Shown here one piece after another: positions 1-6,930 of a stretch of 34,454 nt of DNA. The notes beneath the pieces were generated by a model, which had not been told where the DNA came from, ran no database searches, and saw nothing but the letters and a program-made list of their open reading frames with translations. Every line of letters starts with the position of its first letter. Position 1 is the first letter of the stretch. Position numbers and translations under genes: made by a program. Source of the stretch: CAZWVA01 sp964636885 (GTDB lineage: Bacteria; Desulfobacterota_D; UBA1144; Nemesobacterales; CSP1-2); the NCBI GenBank assembly GCA_964636885.1, contig CAZWVA010000025.1:1-34454 (forward strand), given 5' to 3'.

Positions 1-50
1 AAGACCCTTTCATTCCTCAAAAATCTTGCCTTCGAGCAAAGCGACAGAAT

Positions 51-80
51 GTTTCAATTCCTCATAGGTAGGCTAAGAAC
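51..80 (-). CRISPR. Leader-proximal CRISPR repeat, type I-B class
   Basis: A 30-nt sequence starts GTTTCAATTCCTCATAGG on the plus strand and ends GGCTAAGAAC. On the minus strand it reads GTTCTTAGCCTACC... and ends GAGGAATTGAAAC, which is the classic type I-B repeat with the 8-nt handle ATTGAAAC that Cas6 leaves on the 5' end of crRNAs. This orientation, with the leader promoter at 154-181, implies transcription leftward out of the window. Positions 1-50 are therefore the first, most recently acquired spacer or the start of it. Only one full copy is visible. No second repeat begins at the usual 34-40 nt distance, but a partial copy lies at 8-19. Confidence 0.85.
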
Positions 81-90
81 CAATTTCTCT

Positions 91-181
91 CTTGTAAAAT
101 ACGGGTTTTCGGTTGTCAAAGAACGATAAGCAAACCTAAAGTGTATATTTAGCATTGTAGCAAATCTTCTTGTTGTGTCAA
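91..181 (-). promoter_or_regulatory. CRISPR leader with pre-crRNA promoter(s)
   Basis: On the minus strand TTGACA (181-176) is followed after 16 nt by TACAAT (159-154), a near-consensus sigma70 promoter pointing at the array. A second candidate lies inside the leader: TTGACA (119-114), 17 nt, TACAAG (96-91). That one would start transcription almost at the repeat boundary and is less certain. The region 81-190 is AT-rich and has no gene. It separates the cas terminator from the first repeat, as expected for a leader that also guides Cas1-Cas2 integration. Confidence 0.6.
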
Positions 182-191
182 TCATTTTTTT

Positions 192-248
192 AAAAAACGA
201 TTTCCGTCGAATCCCAGGGGGTTTTACACTACCGGGGATAGACGGAAA
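192..248 (-). terminator. Rho-independent terminator of the cas operon
   Basis: It starts 3 nt after the cas2 stop codon. A perfect 8-bp inverted repeat pairs TTTCCGTC (201-208) with GACGGAAA (241-248). An inner pair ATCCC (211-215) / GGGAT (235-239) extends the hairpin across a small internal loop. Read on the minus strand, the hairpin is followed 3 nt later by six T residues (197-192). Its position between cas2 and the leader promoter means the array is transcribed separately from the cas genes. Confidence 0.75.
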
Positions 249-251
249 ATC

Positions 252-515
252 TCAAATAAAAAGCTCTTCACCTCCTTTTTTCACGCCGATTAGCTCCCGC
301 TCCGAATACTTTGTGGTTCTAAAGGTATAGAAGATGAGCGAGTCGTATTCTTTTTTTATTATACCATTTAGCTCGTGCTTTAGCCTTTCGTATTGGGCTT
401 CTGTAACCTCCCCTTCAAGTACGGAATTCTGAACCCAGTATAGGTATTTTCTTGCCGTCTTTAGGACCTTTGCCACTCTTTTTTCTCCCACATCATAAAC
501 GAGTATTATGAACAT
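252..515 (-). CDS. cas2: CRISPR-associated endoribonuclease Cas2
   Basis: Cas2 is the small ferredoxin-like subunit that dimerises between two Cas1 dimers to form the spacer integrase. The 87-aa length is typical. The N-terminus MFIILVYDVGEKR carries the family's first beta strand, with the conserved metal-site Asp at residue 8, and the protein continues with the usual RKYLYWVQNSVLEGE region. The ATG is 3 nt after the cas1 stop, so the two are co-transcribed and probably translationally coupled. It is the last gene before the operon terminator. Nothing suggests damage. Confidence 0.95.
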   Translation of the reverse strand: MFIILVYDVGEKRVAKVLKTARKYLYWVQNSVLEGEVTEAQYERLKHELNGIIKKEYDSLIFYTFRTTKYSERELIGVKKGGEELFI

Positions 516-518
516 GGT

Positions 519-1520
519 TTACCACTCCCAGACAAAGGGCCTATAGTCCTCCTCTCCTAGGATGTGTTTTTCAAGCTTGTAAAGCTCAAGCCTTATGAGT
601 CGCCGGTTTGATACTGGTTTTCCTATCTTCTTGTGGGTTATGGTTTTTTGAAGCCTGTCTTCAAATTCCCTGGCGAATATCTTCATCCCTTCCTCGTTCA
701 TAACCACTCCGTCCATTCTCTTTTCAAAGTGGCTCTTCTTGAGCTCCCCCTTGTTTATTAATGAAAAGATCATCCTATCAACGAATATGGGCTTAAAGAC
801 CTCTGCAACATCGAGGTTAAGCGTGAATCTCCTAAAGTTTGTCGTGTGGAGAAACCCGATTCTTGGATCGAGATGGGTTTTATATATCTCGCTTAAAACC
901 GTGGTGTAAAGGAGGGAATTGCCGAAACTTATAAGGGCGTTCATTCTGTTTTTTGGGGGGCGCCTGGTTCTACTTTCAAATGTAAAATCCTCGTCTTCTA
1001 TGATCTCGTCAAAGGCCGAGTAGTACGTATCCCTTATGTTGCCTTCAATCGCCATGAGGGACTCTGTTGAGGTCTGGTTTTGAAGGGTCGATGCTAACTC
1101 CTTAATACTTGCGCTTATGCCTTCTATACTGCTACTTTCCTTTCTTCTTGCGTAGTAATCAATGACCTTAAGGATGTTGCTTATAGCCCCGTCTACGAAT
1201 CTCCTTGCAAGGTATAGCCTTTTTTCGGGATTTAGATACGTTTCGGCCTGTTTTAGAATCATATAGCCTGAATTCAGGTGTTCCCTCGGATAGAAGCTTC
1301 CCACGTAGTACCCGTAGTAGTTGAAGAAGTGTAGGATCATCTCTTTCTGTGATGCGAACTCCAGAAAACGCTTGTTAAGTATAACCTCGCCAAAGAGCAT
1401 AAGCTCCTGAGTGCCTTCAATCGGAATGAACTTCTTCTCCCCCCTTTCGTTTTCAAAAAAGAGGGTGTTTTCCTTTCTCTTAAGCTCCCCGTCGCTGAAT
1501 ATAAAAATCCTTGTCTTCAT
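519..1520 (-). CDS. cas1: CRISPR-associated endonuclease/integrase Cas1 (type I-B)
   Basis: Cas1 is the metal-dependent integrase that inserts new spacers at the leader end. At 333 aa it has normal length. Catalytic landmarks are visible: E159 in MAIEGNIRDTYY, H225 in GFLHTTNFRRF, and D237/E240 in LDVAEVFKPIFVDR. Its ATG overlaps the TGA of the upstream ribbon-helix-helix gene (ATGA at 1520-1517), which points to translational coupling. It belongs with cas4 and cas2 as the adaptation block at the array-proximal end of the operon. Confidence 0.97.
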   Translation of the reverse strand: MKTRIFIFSDGELKRKENTLFFENERGEKKFIPIEGTQELMLFGEVILNKRFLEFASQKEMILHFFNYYGYYVGSFYPREHLNSGYMILKQAETYLNPEKRLYLARRFVDGAISNILKVIDYYARRKESSSIEGISASIKELASTLQNQTSTESLMAIEGNIRDTYYSAFDEIIEDEDFTFESRTRRPPKNRMNALISFGNSLLYTTVLSEIYKTHLDPRIGFLHTTNFRRFTLNLDVAEVFKPIFVDRMIFSLINKGELKKSHFEKRMDGVVMNEEGMKIFAREFEDRLQKTITHKKIGKPVSNRRLIRLELYKLEKHILGEEDYRPFVWEW

Positions 1521-1771
1521 ATCAGAATGTTTTTATTTGTCCCATATCCGATTATGGTAAAGGGCATTTCTACAGTTAAATGTTTAAATGTTTTTTCGCG
1601 CCGAGAGGCGATACTCTCAAGAATCCTATCTTTATGGATTTCTAGTGCTTCAAGAAGTAATTCTCTCGCTTTAAATGAGACAGATATACCCTCTTTTTTA
1701 GCTATCGTTTTTATAGCTTCGTAAAGGGGTTTTTCCAGGATTACGTTAATACGTGGTTTTCTAGTTGACAT
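1517..1771 (-). CDS. Ribbon-helix-helix antitoxin-like protein between cas4 and cas1
   Basis: The 84-aa product begins MSTRKPRINVILEKPLYEAI, a ribbon-helix-helix (CopG/Arc-like) beta strand and first helix. KKEGISVSFKARELLLEALE follows as the second helix. This N-terminus resembles antitoxins usually paired with RelE-type toxins. The tail after EKTFK (ending GYGTNKNILI) is unlike the acidic antitoxin tails I would expect, and no toxin gene follows. An upstream ATG at 1798 is in frame, but neither start has a clear Shine-Dalgarno. I prefer 1771 because it begins the conserved fold. The stop overlaps the cas1 start as ATGA. It could be an orphan antitoxin or a DNA-binding regulator of the operon. 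The fold assignment is fairly safe; the role is unknown. Confidence 0.7.
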   Translation of the reverse strand: MSTRKPRINVILEKPLYEAIKTIAKKEGISVSFKARELLLEALEIHKDRILESIASRREKTFKHLTVEMPFTIIGYGTNKNILI

Positions 1772-1827
1772 TGTTTTTGGTCTTCTTTTTAGGTACATGT
1801 CTATATAAAAATTTTAGACGATCTTTC

Positions 1828-2361
1828 TCAACTCCAGCAAAACTCTCTGTAGCCGCAGTTTGTGCAGTAGCCTATCCTTACCGCCTTTGGTGGAAGCTCC
1901 TGTGTGGCTATCCTTTTGATCTCCTCTATAGTGCATTCAATCTCTCTTACGGTTTCATCCGTGAGGGTTACCTTCTCCCTCCTCTTCTCCTTTGGGAAGA
2001 GGAGCTCCCCTTCAGCTTCTATCCCGTAATCTCGTAGGACGTAAAGGTAGTAGCAGAGCTGCATTCGTGCTGCCTCTTTTGCTCTTGAACTCTTTTTGAT
2101 CTCTCCGATTACTATTTTTTCGTCATCTAGTTTGGTAAGGTCAATTATAACATTTTCGAGGTGAATCTGCTTTCTATCCCTTTTATATGTGGTTTCGTTA
2201 ATAAACCTTCCAAGCTCGATAAATGGGTTATCCTGATCTGCAACGATGTTTCTCGACATGAGCCACATCTGACGCTTACAGATGTAGTAACAATCGATTA
2301 GAGTACCGTTTACCCTAAATCCTTCGTTTAACTGAGGCTCACTAAAACCTGATTTTACCAA
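1828..2361 (-). CDS. cas4: CRISPR-associated exonuclease Cas4
   Basis: Cas4 is a RecB-like PD-(D/E)XK nuclease with a 4Fe-4S cluster that trims prespacers and selects PAM-proper ends. The 177-aa protein has N-terminal C24/C28 in CYYICKRQMW and the C-terminal trio C166, C169, C175 in CTNCGYREFCWS. The nuclease core is recognisable as IVIGEIKKSS with the following QLCYYLYVL helix. The start is TTG, set by GGAGG 8 nt upstream, and it overlaps the end of cas3 by 7 bp. It lies between cas3 and the ribbon-helix-helix gene. Confidence 0.93.
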   Translation of the reverse strand: MVKSGFSEPQLNEGFRVNGTLIDCYYICKRQMWLMSRNIVADQDNPFIELGRFINETTYKRDRKQIHLENVIIDLTKLDDEKIVIGEIKKSSRAKEAARMQLCYYLYVLRDYGIEAEGELLFPKEKRREKVTLTDETVREIECTIEEIKRIATQELPPKAVRIGYCTNCGYREFCWS

Positions 2362-4772
2362 ATCACTACACCTCCTTCTAATTTATAGCCTGTTTCTAAA
2401 TCGTAATATTCATCAATCTGTGAGTGCGAGGCAAAAGGGATCCCTTTGTCTAAGGCAGGCAGATTCAAATTGGGTCGTCGTGGCACAGAGACTACATATT
2501 CATAGAACTTCGCCTTTATCTTCCCAAACTCTTTCCTTCTCTCAAAGAGATTTTTCATGTCTCTTATTCCCAAGAATTTATTCCAAAGGGCTATAGCCTC
2601 GTTATCAAGCTGGATAAAAATATCTACTCTCTCATAGTCCTCCTCTATTAGCCTAAATGACCAGATGCCTTTATCTCCATCGTAATTTAGCTTATAGAAG
2701 GCTTCAATGATTTCTCTCGATTTCTGATCTGATTTTGCATCTGCGATGAGTCTATAGTACTCATCAATAAGATCTAGGAACTCGCTCTCGCTGATTTCCT
2801 CTCTACCGGAAAGTATCTTTTTTGTCCTTTCTAAAAGTATTGAATCTTTGTTGTATATGTAGGAGGAATAATCCCTTCCTGTTTTTTTATCTCTAAGCTT
2901 TACGATTCTTATTTCGCCGCCAATGGAGAGTCCATTTCTATTGCACCTTCCCGCGGATTGATTAATCGAGTCTAATGGAGCAAAGTCACGATAAACAACG
3001 TCAAAATCTATATCTACGCCCGCTTCAACGAGTTGTGTGGTAACGGCGATTCTTCTTTTTCCTACTCTTATTTCTTTTATTCTTCTTAGCCTCTCTTTAG
3101 GAATTACATGGGTTGATAGAAAGGTTATCTCCTCTTGCTCTATCCCACTATCTTTAAGGAGGTTATAAAACTCCTTTGCTGAACCTATTGTATTAAAGAT
3201 GAAAAGAAACCTCTTATCACTTTCTGAGATTTCGGGGATTGCTAAGTCTGCAAATTCTTCTATCGTTTTGGCATTTCCTATAAATGGTTTTAGTTTTACT
3301 CTATTTAGCTTTCTAAAGTATTTATCTCTATTGACCAGAGACTTTACTTCTTCTCTTCTAAAGATCAAAGGCTCTGTAGCGGTAACGAATATGAAATAGG
3401 TATCGAATTTCTCAGCAAGAATTCGAATAACCTCATGCATAAGAAGCCAGTATTTATGTGGGATTGCCTGAACCTCATCGAGTATCACTATACTCCCTGC
3501 GATTCGATGGAACTTTCTTATACTTCGGTTTTTATTTGAGATAAGAGTATGGAAAAACTGTATAAATGTTGTGACAACGATCTCGGAGTTCCAGCTTTCG
3601 ATAAGTATGTTTGAACCATCAAATACGAATTCCTCTTCGCCTTTTTTCCATCTGTAGTTCATATCCACAAGATAATGGTGTTTTAAAAGTACCGGACTTA
3701 AAGGTTCTATGCCGTTTTCTTGTAAAACGTTTTCAAAAACCGAAGAATTCTGATCGATTATGCTTAGAAATGGTAAGGAGTAAATTATGCGTGGACTATA
3801 GTTTTTCTCTTTTTTTAATTTCTCCCTTAGTTTAAGTGCAAAGGCAAGTGAGGTAAGGGTTTTCCCTAACCCCGTGGGGAGATTAATTGAGTAAATCCTT
3901 TCATTAAGATTTATCTCCTTTTGTAGAATTTCCTCAAATGCCTCTTCTCTCAACGTATTAATATCTTGTTTCTCCCAATTCTGCTTTTCCTTGTAGCGTG
4001 TGACAAGGTTAGGGTGTAGATGAATTCGTTTCCTTGCTTCACTGATTTCCTCTCTATCATTTTTCGATATGGCAACCTCGTTTTTGTCAGAATCGAGAAG
4101 AAGAGAGTAGATAAGATGAATGAGAAAGTAGTATAAGAGGCTACTTTGACGCAACATGGATTTTGTTTCCTCTTCGACATTCCAAAAAGTCTCTTCTAGG
4201 TCTTTAAATTTTTCTTGAAGCCATTCGAAATTAAACGGCTTCCCTATGCTTTTGAGGAGGATATTAAACTTTTCTTGATTAATGCTTGTGAGCTGTTCGT
4301 TTAAAAGGTTCTCGTCGTTTTTATTCAAAATGATATCATGGTTAATATCTTCAAGATCTCCGTGGTGCTTTCTGCAGGCGAGAAAAGCAGCTACAGGAAG
4401 GAATCTATTAAATCCGTTGAGCTTTCCCTCTTTTTCTAAAGACTCCTTTGTAAGAAGGTAAGCAACCACTGCTCCAAAAAGCGCATGAGTGCTTTTTTCG
4501 CTCTTTAGGTTTTCCATCTCTTCTTTGGAGGCGGTGATATATCGTTGAAAATAAGCGTTTGCCTTTCCTATATCGTGAGAAAGGGCGACGATTTTAACCA
4601 CTTTCTTTAGTACCTCTCTATCAATTAGAAGGGTTGGACTATCCTCTAAATATGAGAGAGCGATCTCGGCTACGGATTTCAAATGGTCCTCTAGAGGTTT
4701 ACCGGGATGTGAAAAGAGTCCCGATTCTCGATAAACGTCCCCGTTACTACAGGAAGACGATCCTTTCCCCAT
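2355..4772 (-). CDS. cas3: CRISPR-associated helicase-nuclease Cas3 (HD domain)
   Basis: Cas3 unwinds and degrades DNA that Cascade has recognised. Of 805 aa, the N-terminal HD nuclease shows H30, the H66-D67 pair in ALSHDIGKAN, H96 and H136-H137 in CRKHHGD. The SF2 helicase follows with Walker A PTGLGKT (299-305), DEVQ box (432-435), the VTATEP motif and the C-terminal QSAGRCNRNG arginine-finger motif. All catalytic motifs are present, so it should be active. The ATG lies inside the end of cas5 (26-bp overlap) and has only a weak ribosome binding site, consistent with coupling. A slightly later start is possible. Confidence 0.96.
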   Translation of the reverse strand: MGKGSSSCSNGDVYRESGLFSHPGKPLEDHLKSVAEIALSYLEDSPTLLIDREVLKKVVKIVALSHDIGKANAYFQRYITASKEEMENLKSEKSTHALFGAVVAYLLTKESLEKEGKLNGFNRFLPVAAFLACRKHHGDLEDINHDIILNKNDENLLNEQLTSINQEKFNILLKSIGKPFNFEWLQEKFKDLEETFWNVEEETKSMLRQSSLLYYFLIHLIYSLLLDSDKNEVAISKNDREEISEARKRIHLHPNLVTRYKEKQNWEKQDINTLREEAFEEILQKEINLNERIYSINLPTGLGKTLTSLAFALKLREKLKKEKNYSPRIIYSLPFLSIIDQNSSVFENVLQENGIEPLSPVLLKHHYLVDMNYRWKKGEEEFVFDGSNILIESWNSEIVVTTFIQFFHTLISNKNRSIRKFHRIAGSIVILDEVQAIPHKYWLLMHEVIRILAEKFDTYFIFVTATEPLIFRREEVKSLVNRDKYFRKLNRVKLKPFIGNAKTIEEFADLAIPEISESDKRFLFIFNTIGSAKEFYNLLKDSGIEQEEITFLSTHVIPKERLRRIKEIRVGKRRIAVTTQLVEAGVDIDFDVVYRDFAPLDSINQSAGRCNRNGLSIGGEIRIVKLRDKKTGRDYSSYIYNKDSILLERTKKILSGREEISESEFLDLIDEYYRLIADAKSDQKSREIIEAFYKLNYDGDKGIWSFRLIEEDYERVDIFIQLDNEAIALWNKFLGIRDMKNLFERRKEFGKIKAKFYEYVVSVPRRPNLNLPALDKGIPFASHSQIDEYYDLETGYKLEGGVVIW

Positions 4773-5472
4773 TCTCTAGCTCCCAGAACCTTTTTGGAAC
4801 TGCCTTTATCGTTTTTCCTTCCGCTTCATAGATTACTTCTCCGTATTCCGTGACTATTCTCTCAGGGGTCATCTCTATTGGAAGCCTTTCCTTAAAGTAC
4901 TTCTTTCCCTCTTCGAACACGATGCTTTCTTTTCTGTCTGCGAGCTGAGAAACAGGGATTACGGAGTGGATGTCTGTTTCTTTTTCTTCTTTTTCCATGA
5001 CTCGGATTTCTCCAAGATAAGAAAAATTGCAAAGAAGCTCGCTTAGGCCTAAGGAAGGTGTATAAAAGGATTTATGCTCCTTTAGGTTTTCTCTTAGAGT
5101 TTTGTATATCTTCTCATAAGTATGGAAGGTGTATACTCGAAACTTCACATCCTTTATAAACTCAGTCCTAATCTGGGTTCTGGGTTCGTGCCCACTCTTT
5201 CTTACGGGAATCCAATTGTTTCCCTTGGTGTTAATGAGGTTTATCCCTAACCTAGTTTTTTTGACAGGACTAAGAAGCCTGAGGCCGATTGGCGCGTCCT
5301 TCTTGGAAAAATAATTAAGATACTCATCCTTTCTAAGCCCCACTATTGCACCGAGGAGACCACATAGAGAGGTTCTAGGAGGAATCGAAAAGGTTAGGGG
5401 AGAAGAGGTCGTGTAGAACTTCCTAAAGTGCCCGTAATCTCCCCATATATCAAACACGAGGATCCTTTCCAT
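4747..5472 (-). CDS. cas5: Cascade subunit Cas5 (type I-B)
   Basis: Cas5 is the RAMP protein that caps the 5' handle of the crRNA in Cascade. The start chosen is the ATG at 5472, preceded by AGAGG at proper spacing, rather than an in-frame ATG 36 bp upstream. It gives 241 aa beginning MERILVFDIWGDYGHFRKF. The N-terminal block with GDYGHF and the PPRTSLCGLLGAIVGL helix is diagnostic of Cas5. The gene is separated from cas7 by an insertion carrying the GIY-YIG gene and its palindromic element, although cas7-cas5 are normally adjacent. Confidence 0.93.
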   Translation of the reverse strand: MERILVFDIWGDYGHFRKFYTTSSPLTFSIPPRTSLCGLLGAIVGLRKDEYLNYFSKKDAPIGLRLLSPVKKTRLGINLINTKGNNWIPVRKSGHEPRTQIRTEFIKDVKFRVYTFHTYEKIYKTLRENLKEHKSFYTPSLGLSELLCNFSYLGEIRVMEKEEKETDIHSVIPVSQLADRKESIVFEEGKKYFKERLPIEMTPERIVTEYGEVIYEAEGKTIKAVPKRFWELENGERIVFL

Positions 5473-5526
5473 TTTTGCCTCTAATGGTAATGCATTTTCG
5501 TAAATCACATCGTACGCATTTTTGCT

Positions 5527-5608
5527 TTGTCATTCCCAAATGTAGTTATCGGGAACCCATAGATGTTTTAAGTACTGGATTCCCACTTAATACATGTGGG
5601 AATGACAA
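5527..5608. repeat. 82-bp REP/MITE-like palindromic element
   Basis: Terminal inverted repeats of 16 nt with one mismatch bound the element: TTGTCATTCCCAAATG (5527-5542) and the complement of CATGTGGGAATGACAA (5593-5608). Inside, CATTCCC / GGGAA (5531-5555) and GGATTCCCAC / GTGGGAAT (5578-5603) form two tandem hairpins. The motif pair GTCATTCCC ... GGGAATGAC with an internal CTGGATTCCC resembles the widespread ATTCCC-N-GGGAAT class of dispersed intergenic repeats. It ends 6 nt after the restored stop of the GIY-YIG reading frame. No second copy is seen in the window. Confidence 0.75.
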
Positions 5609-5614
5609 GTCTAA

Positions 5615-5904
5615 TTATTTCACTAACTCATCATATAAATCCTTCCAGTGGAGTTGAATCTTTTGATAAGATTGATTTTCCATTGCCGGTTCCATTTCTT
5701 CAATCTTTTTTCTCTTTCGATTGCACTGTGTATACTATTTGTTTGCTCATAATAAACCAATTTATGTACGCTATATTTTTCGGTGAATCCCTTAACTAAA
5801 TTATTCTTATGTTCGTAAACTCTTCTGAGTAAGTTGTTGATAAGACCAATATACAGGGTACTGTTCTTCTTACTCGCCATTATGTAAACATGATATGTCT
5901 TCAC
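5615..5904 (-). CDS. GIY-YIG nuclease-domain protein, C-terminus frameshifted
   Basis: A small single-domain GIY-YIG endonuclease of the YhbQ/UPF0213 type. It starts at GTG (5904) with GAGGA 8 nt upstream and reads MKTYHVYIMASKKNSTLYIG, where VYI and YIG form the GIY-YIG motif. It then has LLRRVYEHKN, KLVYYE and EREKRLKKWNRQWK. As written the frame ends at 5623 after FNSTGRIYMMS. In the other frame, 5647-5615 reads WKDLYDELVK and stop, the usual family ending after an NPEW-type turn. One missing base near 5648-5650 would join them as FNST-WKDLYDELVK. It is inserted between cas7 and cas5 and abuts the palindromic element. Confidence 0.8.
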
Positions 5905-5934
5905 AGCTTCAATCCTCAGGCAACCATCTCATAT

Positions 5935-6930
5935 TCAGAAAGAAATTTCCTGAACTGGGATTCCATCTAATAGGTCTTTAATTTGTTTCTCAGTATCACC
6001 ATAGAGAATCGAAACCCTTTCATCTACCTTATAATCTATTCTCTCAATCTTGTCTCTATTCTTGGAAAGCACTTCGGCAAGCTCTGTTAAATCAAGTGAA
6101 ACCTCGGAAATATCTCTTAAGGCCTCATCTTCTTTCTCTTCCTTCTTCACGAGTCTTACCATTTTATCTAGATCGCCAATATGAAAGTTCCCCTCTTTAT
6201 AAACTACCCTGAGAAGGAGCCTCGGCATCTGTCCTGCCTTCGAGCGTGAAATGAGGTTTTTTGTTCCATTCCAAATGCCATCTAGTAGGAAAGTCATATC
6301 CTCTTCTGTAAGCCTAGTCTCTTTAGCCGCATTCTCGTTAGCAACACCCCAAAAAGCGATTAGGGAATAAGATAGAAAATACTCTTCCCTGAATGTTTTT
6401 TGTTCCCTTTCCTTTCCCGAAGCAAATGCCCCTGTGCCCTTTATGTATTGCAGGTTTACCCGGTGAAGAGAAGAGCCCATTTTAAACTGAACCGGTCCGG
6501 TGTGAGTTATAGAGCTTTTTTCTTTAGTTGACTTTTCTATTGGGAGGGTTACACCAAATAGGCGCACGTCTATACAGTCTCTCAGTATATTATCGTTTAT
6601 TAAGCTTTTCATCTCTCCAAGCTTAATTTTGCTTTTTTCGATTTTTTCTCCTGATGAATCCCTGAGAAAATCCTCCGCTCTCTGCTTTGCATCCTGAATG
6701 TTACCTTCTTCATCGCTGATTTCTCTGACAAATATCTCCTTCCCTTTGAAATCCTTTAGGTAATCTCTTATTGTTCTCTTGAGTCTTACATCCGTTACTA
6801 TGTTTTTTCCAGTTTCCTCATCGATTCTAGGTTTATTCTCATCAACAGGGTCTCCGTTGGGATTGGCATTGGTTACATCATAGAGAAAAAGTATCTCCGA
6901 GCGATTCTTTATGGTGTTATTGCTGTCCAT
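5935..6930 (-). CDS. cas7: Cascade backbone subunit Cas7 (Csh2 type, I-B)
   Basis: Cas7 polymerises along the crRNA spacer to form the Cascade backbone. The start at 6930 is preceded by GGAGGAAAAGAAG; an in-frame upstream Met at 6975 lies within cas8 and lacks such a site. The product is 331 aa beginning MDSNNTIKNRSEILFLYDV. The signature NPNGDPVDENKPR and VTDVRLKRTIRDYL is typical of the Csh2 family, followed by IDVRLFGVTLP and GPVQFKMGSSLHRV. It overlaps the cas8 end by 14 bp. Copy number in the complex is set at translation, and the strong ribosome binding site fits the need for many copies. Confidence 0.95.
   Translation of the reverse strand: MDSNNTIKNRSEILFLYDVTNANPNGDPVDENKPRIDEETGKNIVTDVRLKRTIRDYLKDFKGKEIFVREISDEEGNIQDAKQRAEDFLRDSSGEKIEKSKIKLGEMKSLINDNILRDCIDVRLFGVTLPIEKSTKEKSSITHTGPVQFKMGSSLHRVNLQYIKGTGAFASGKEREQKTFREEYFLSYSLIAFWGVANENAAKETRLTEEDMTFLLDGIWNGTKNLISRSKAGQMPRLLLRVVYKEGNFHIGDLDKMVRLVKKEEKEDEALRDISEVSLDLTELAEVLSKNRDKIERIDYKVDERVSILYGDTEKQIKDLLDGIPVQEISF

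Noticed and set aside
1..50. Self-targeting spacer or anti-CRISPR association.
   Set aside because: I saw no match of this stretch elsewhere in the window, and no anti-CRISPR-like small gene.
5475..5657. Plus-strand ORF across the palindromic element ending in GNDKSN-type sequence.
   Set aside because: It is a translation of the repeat itself and antisense to the GIY-YIG gene end; there is no ribosome binding site.
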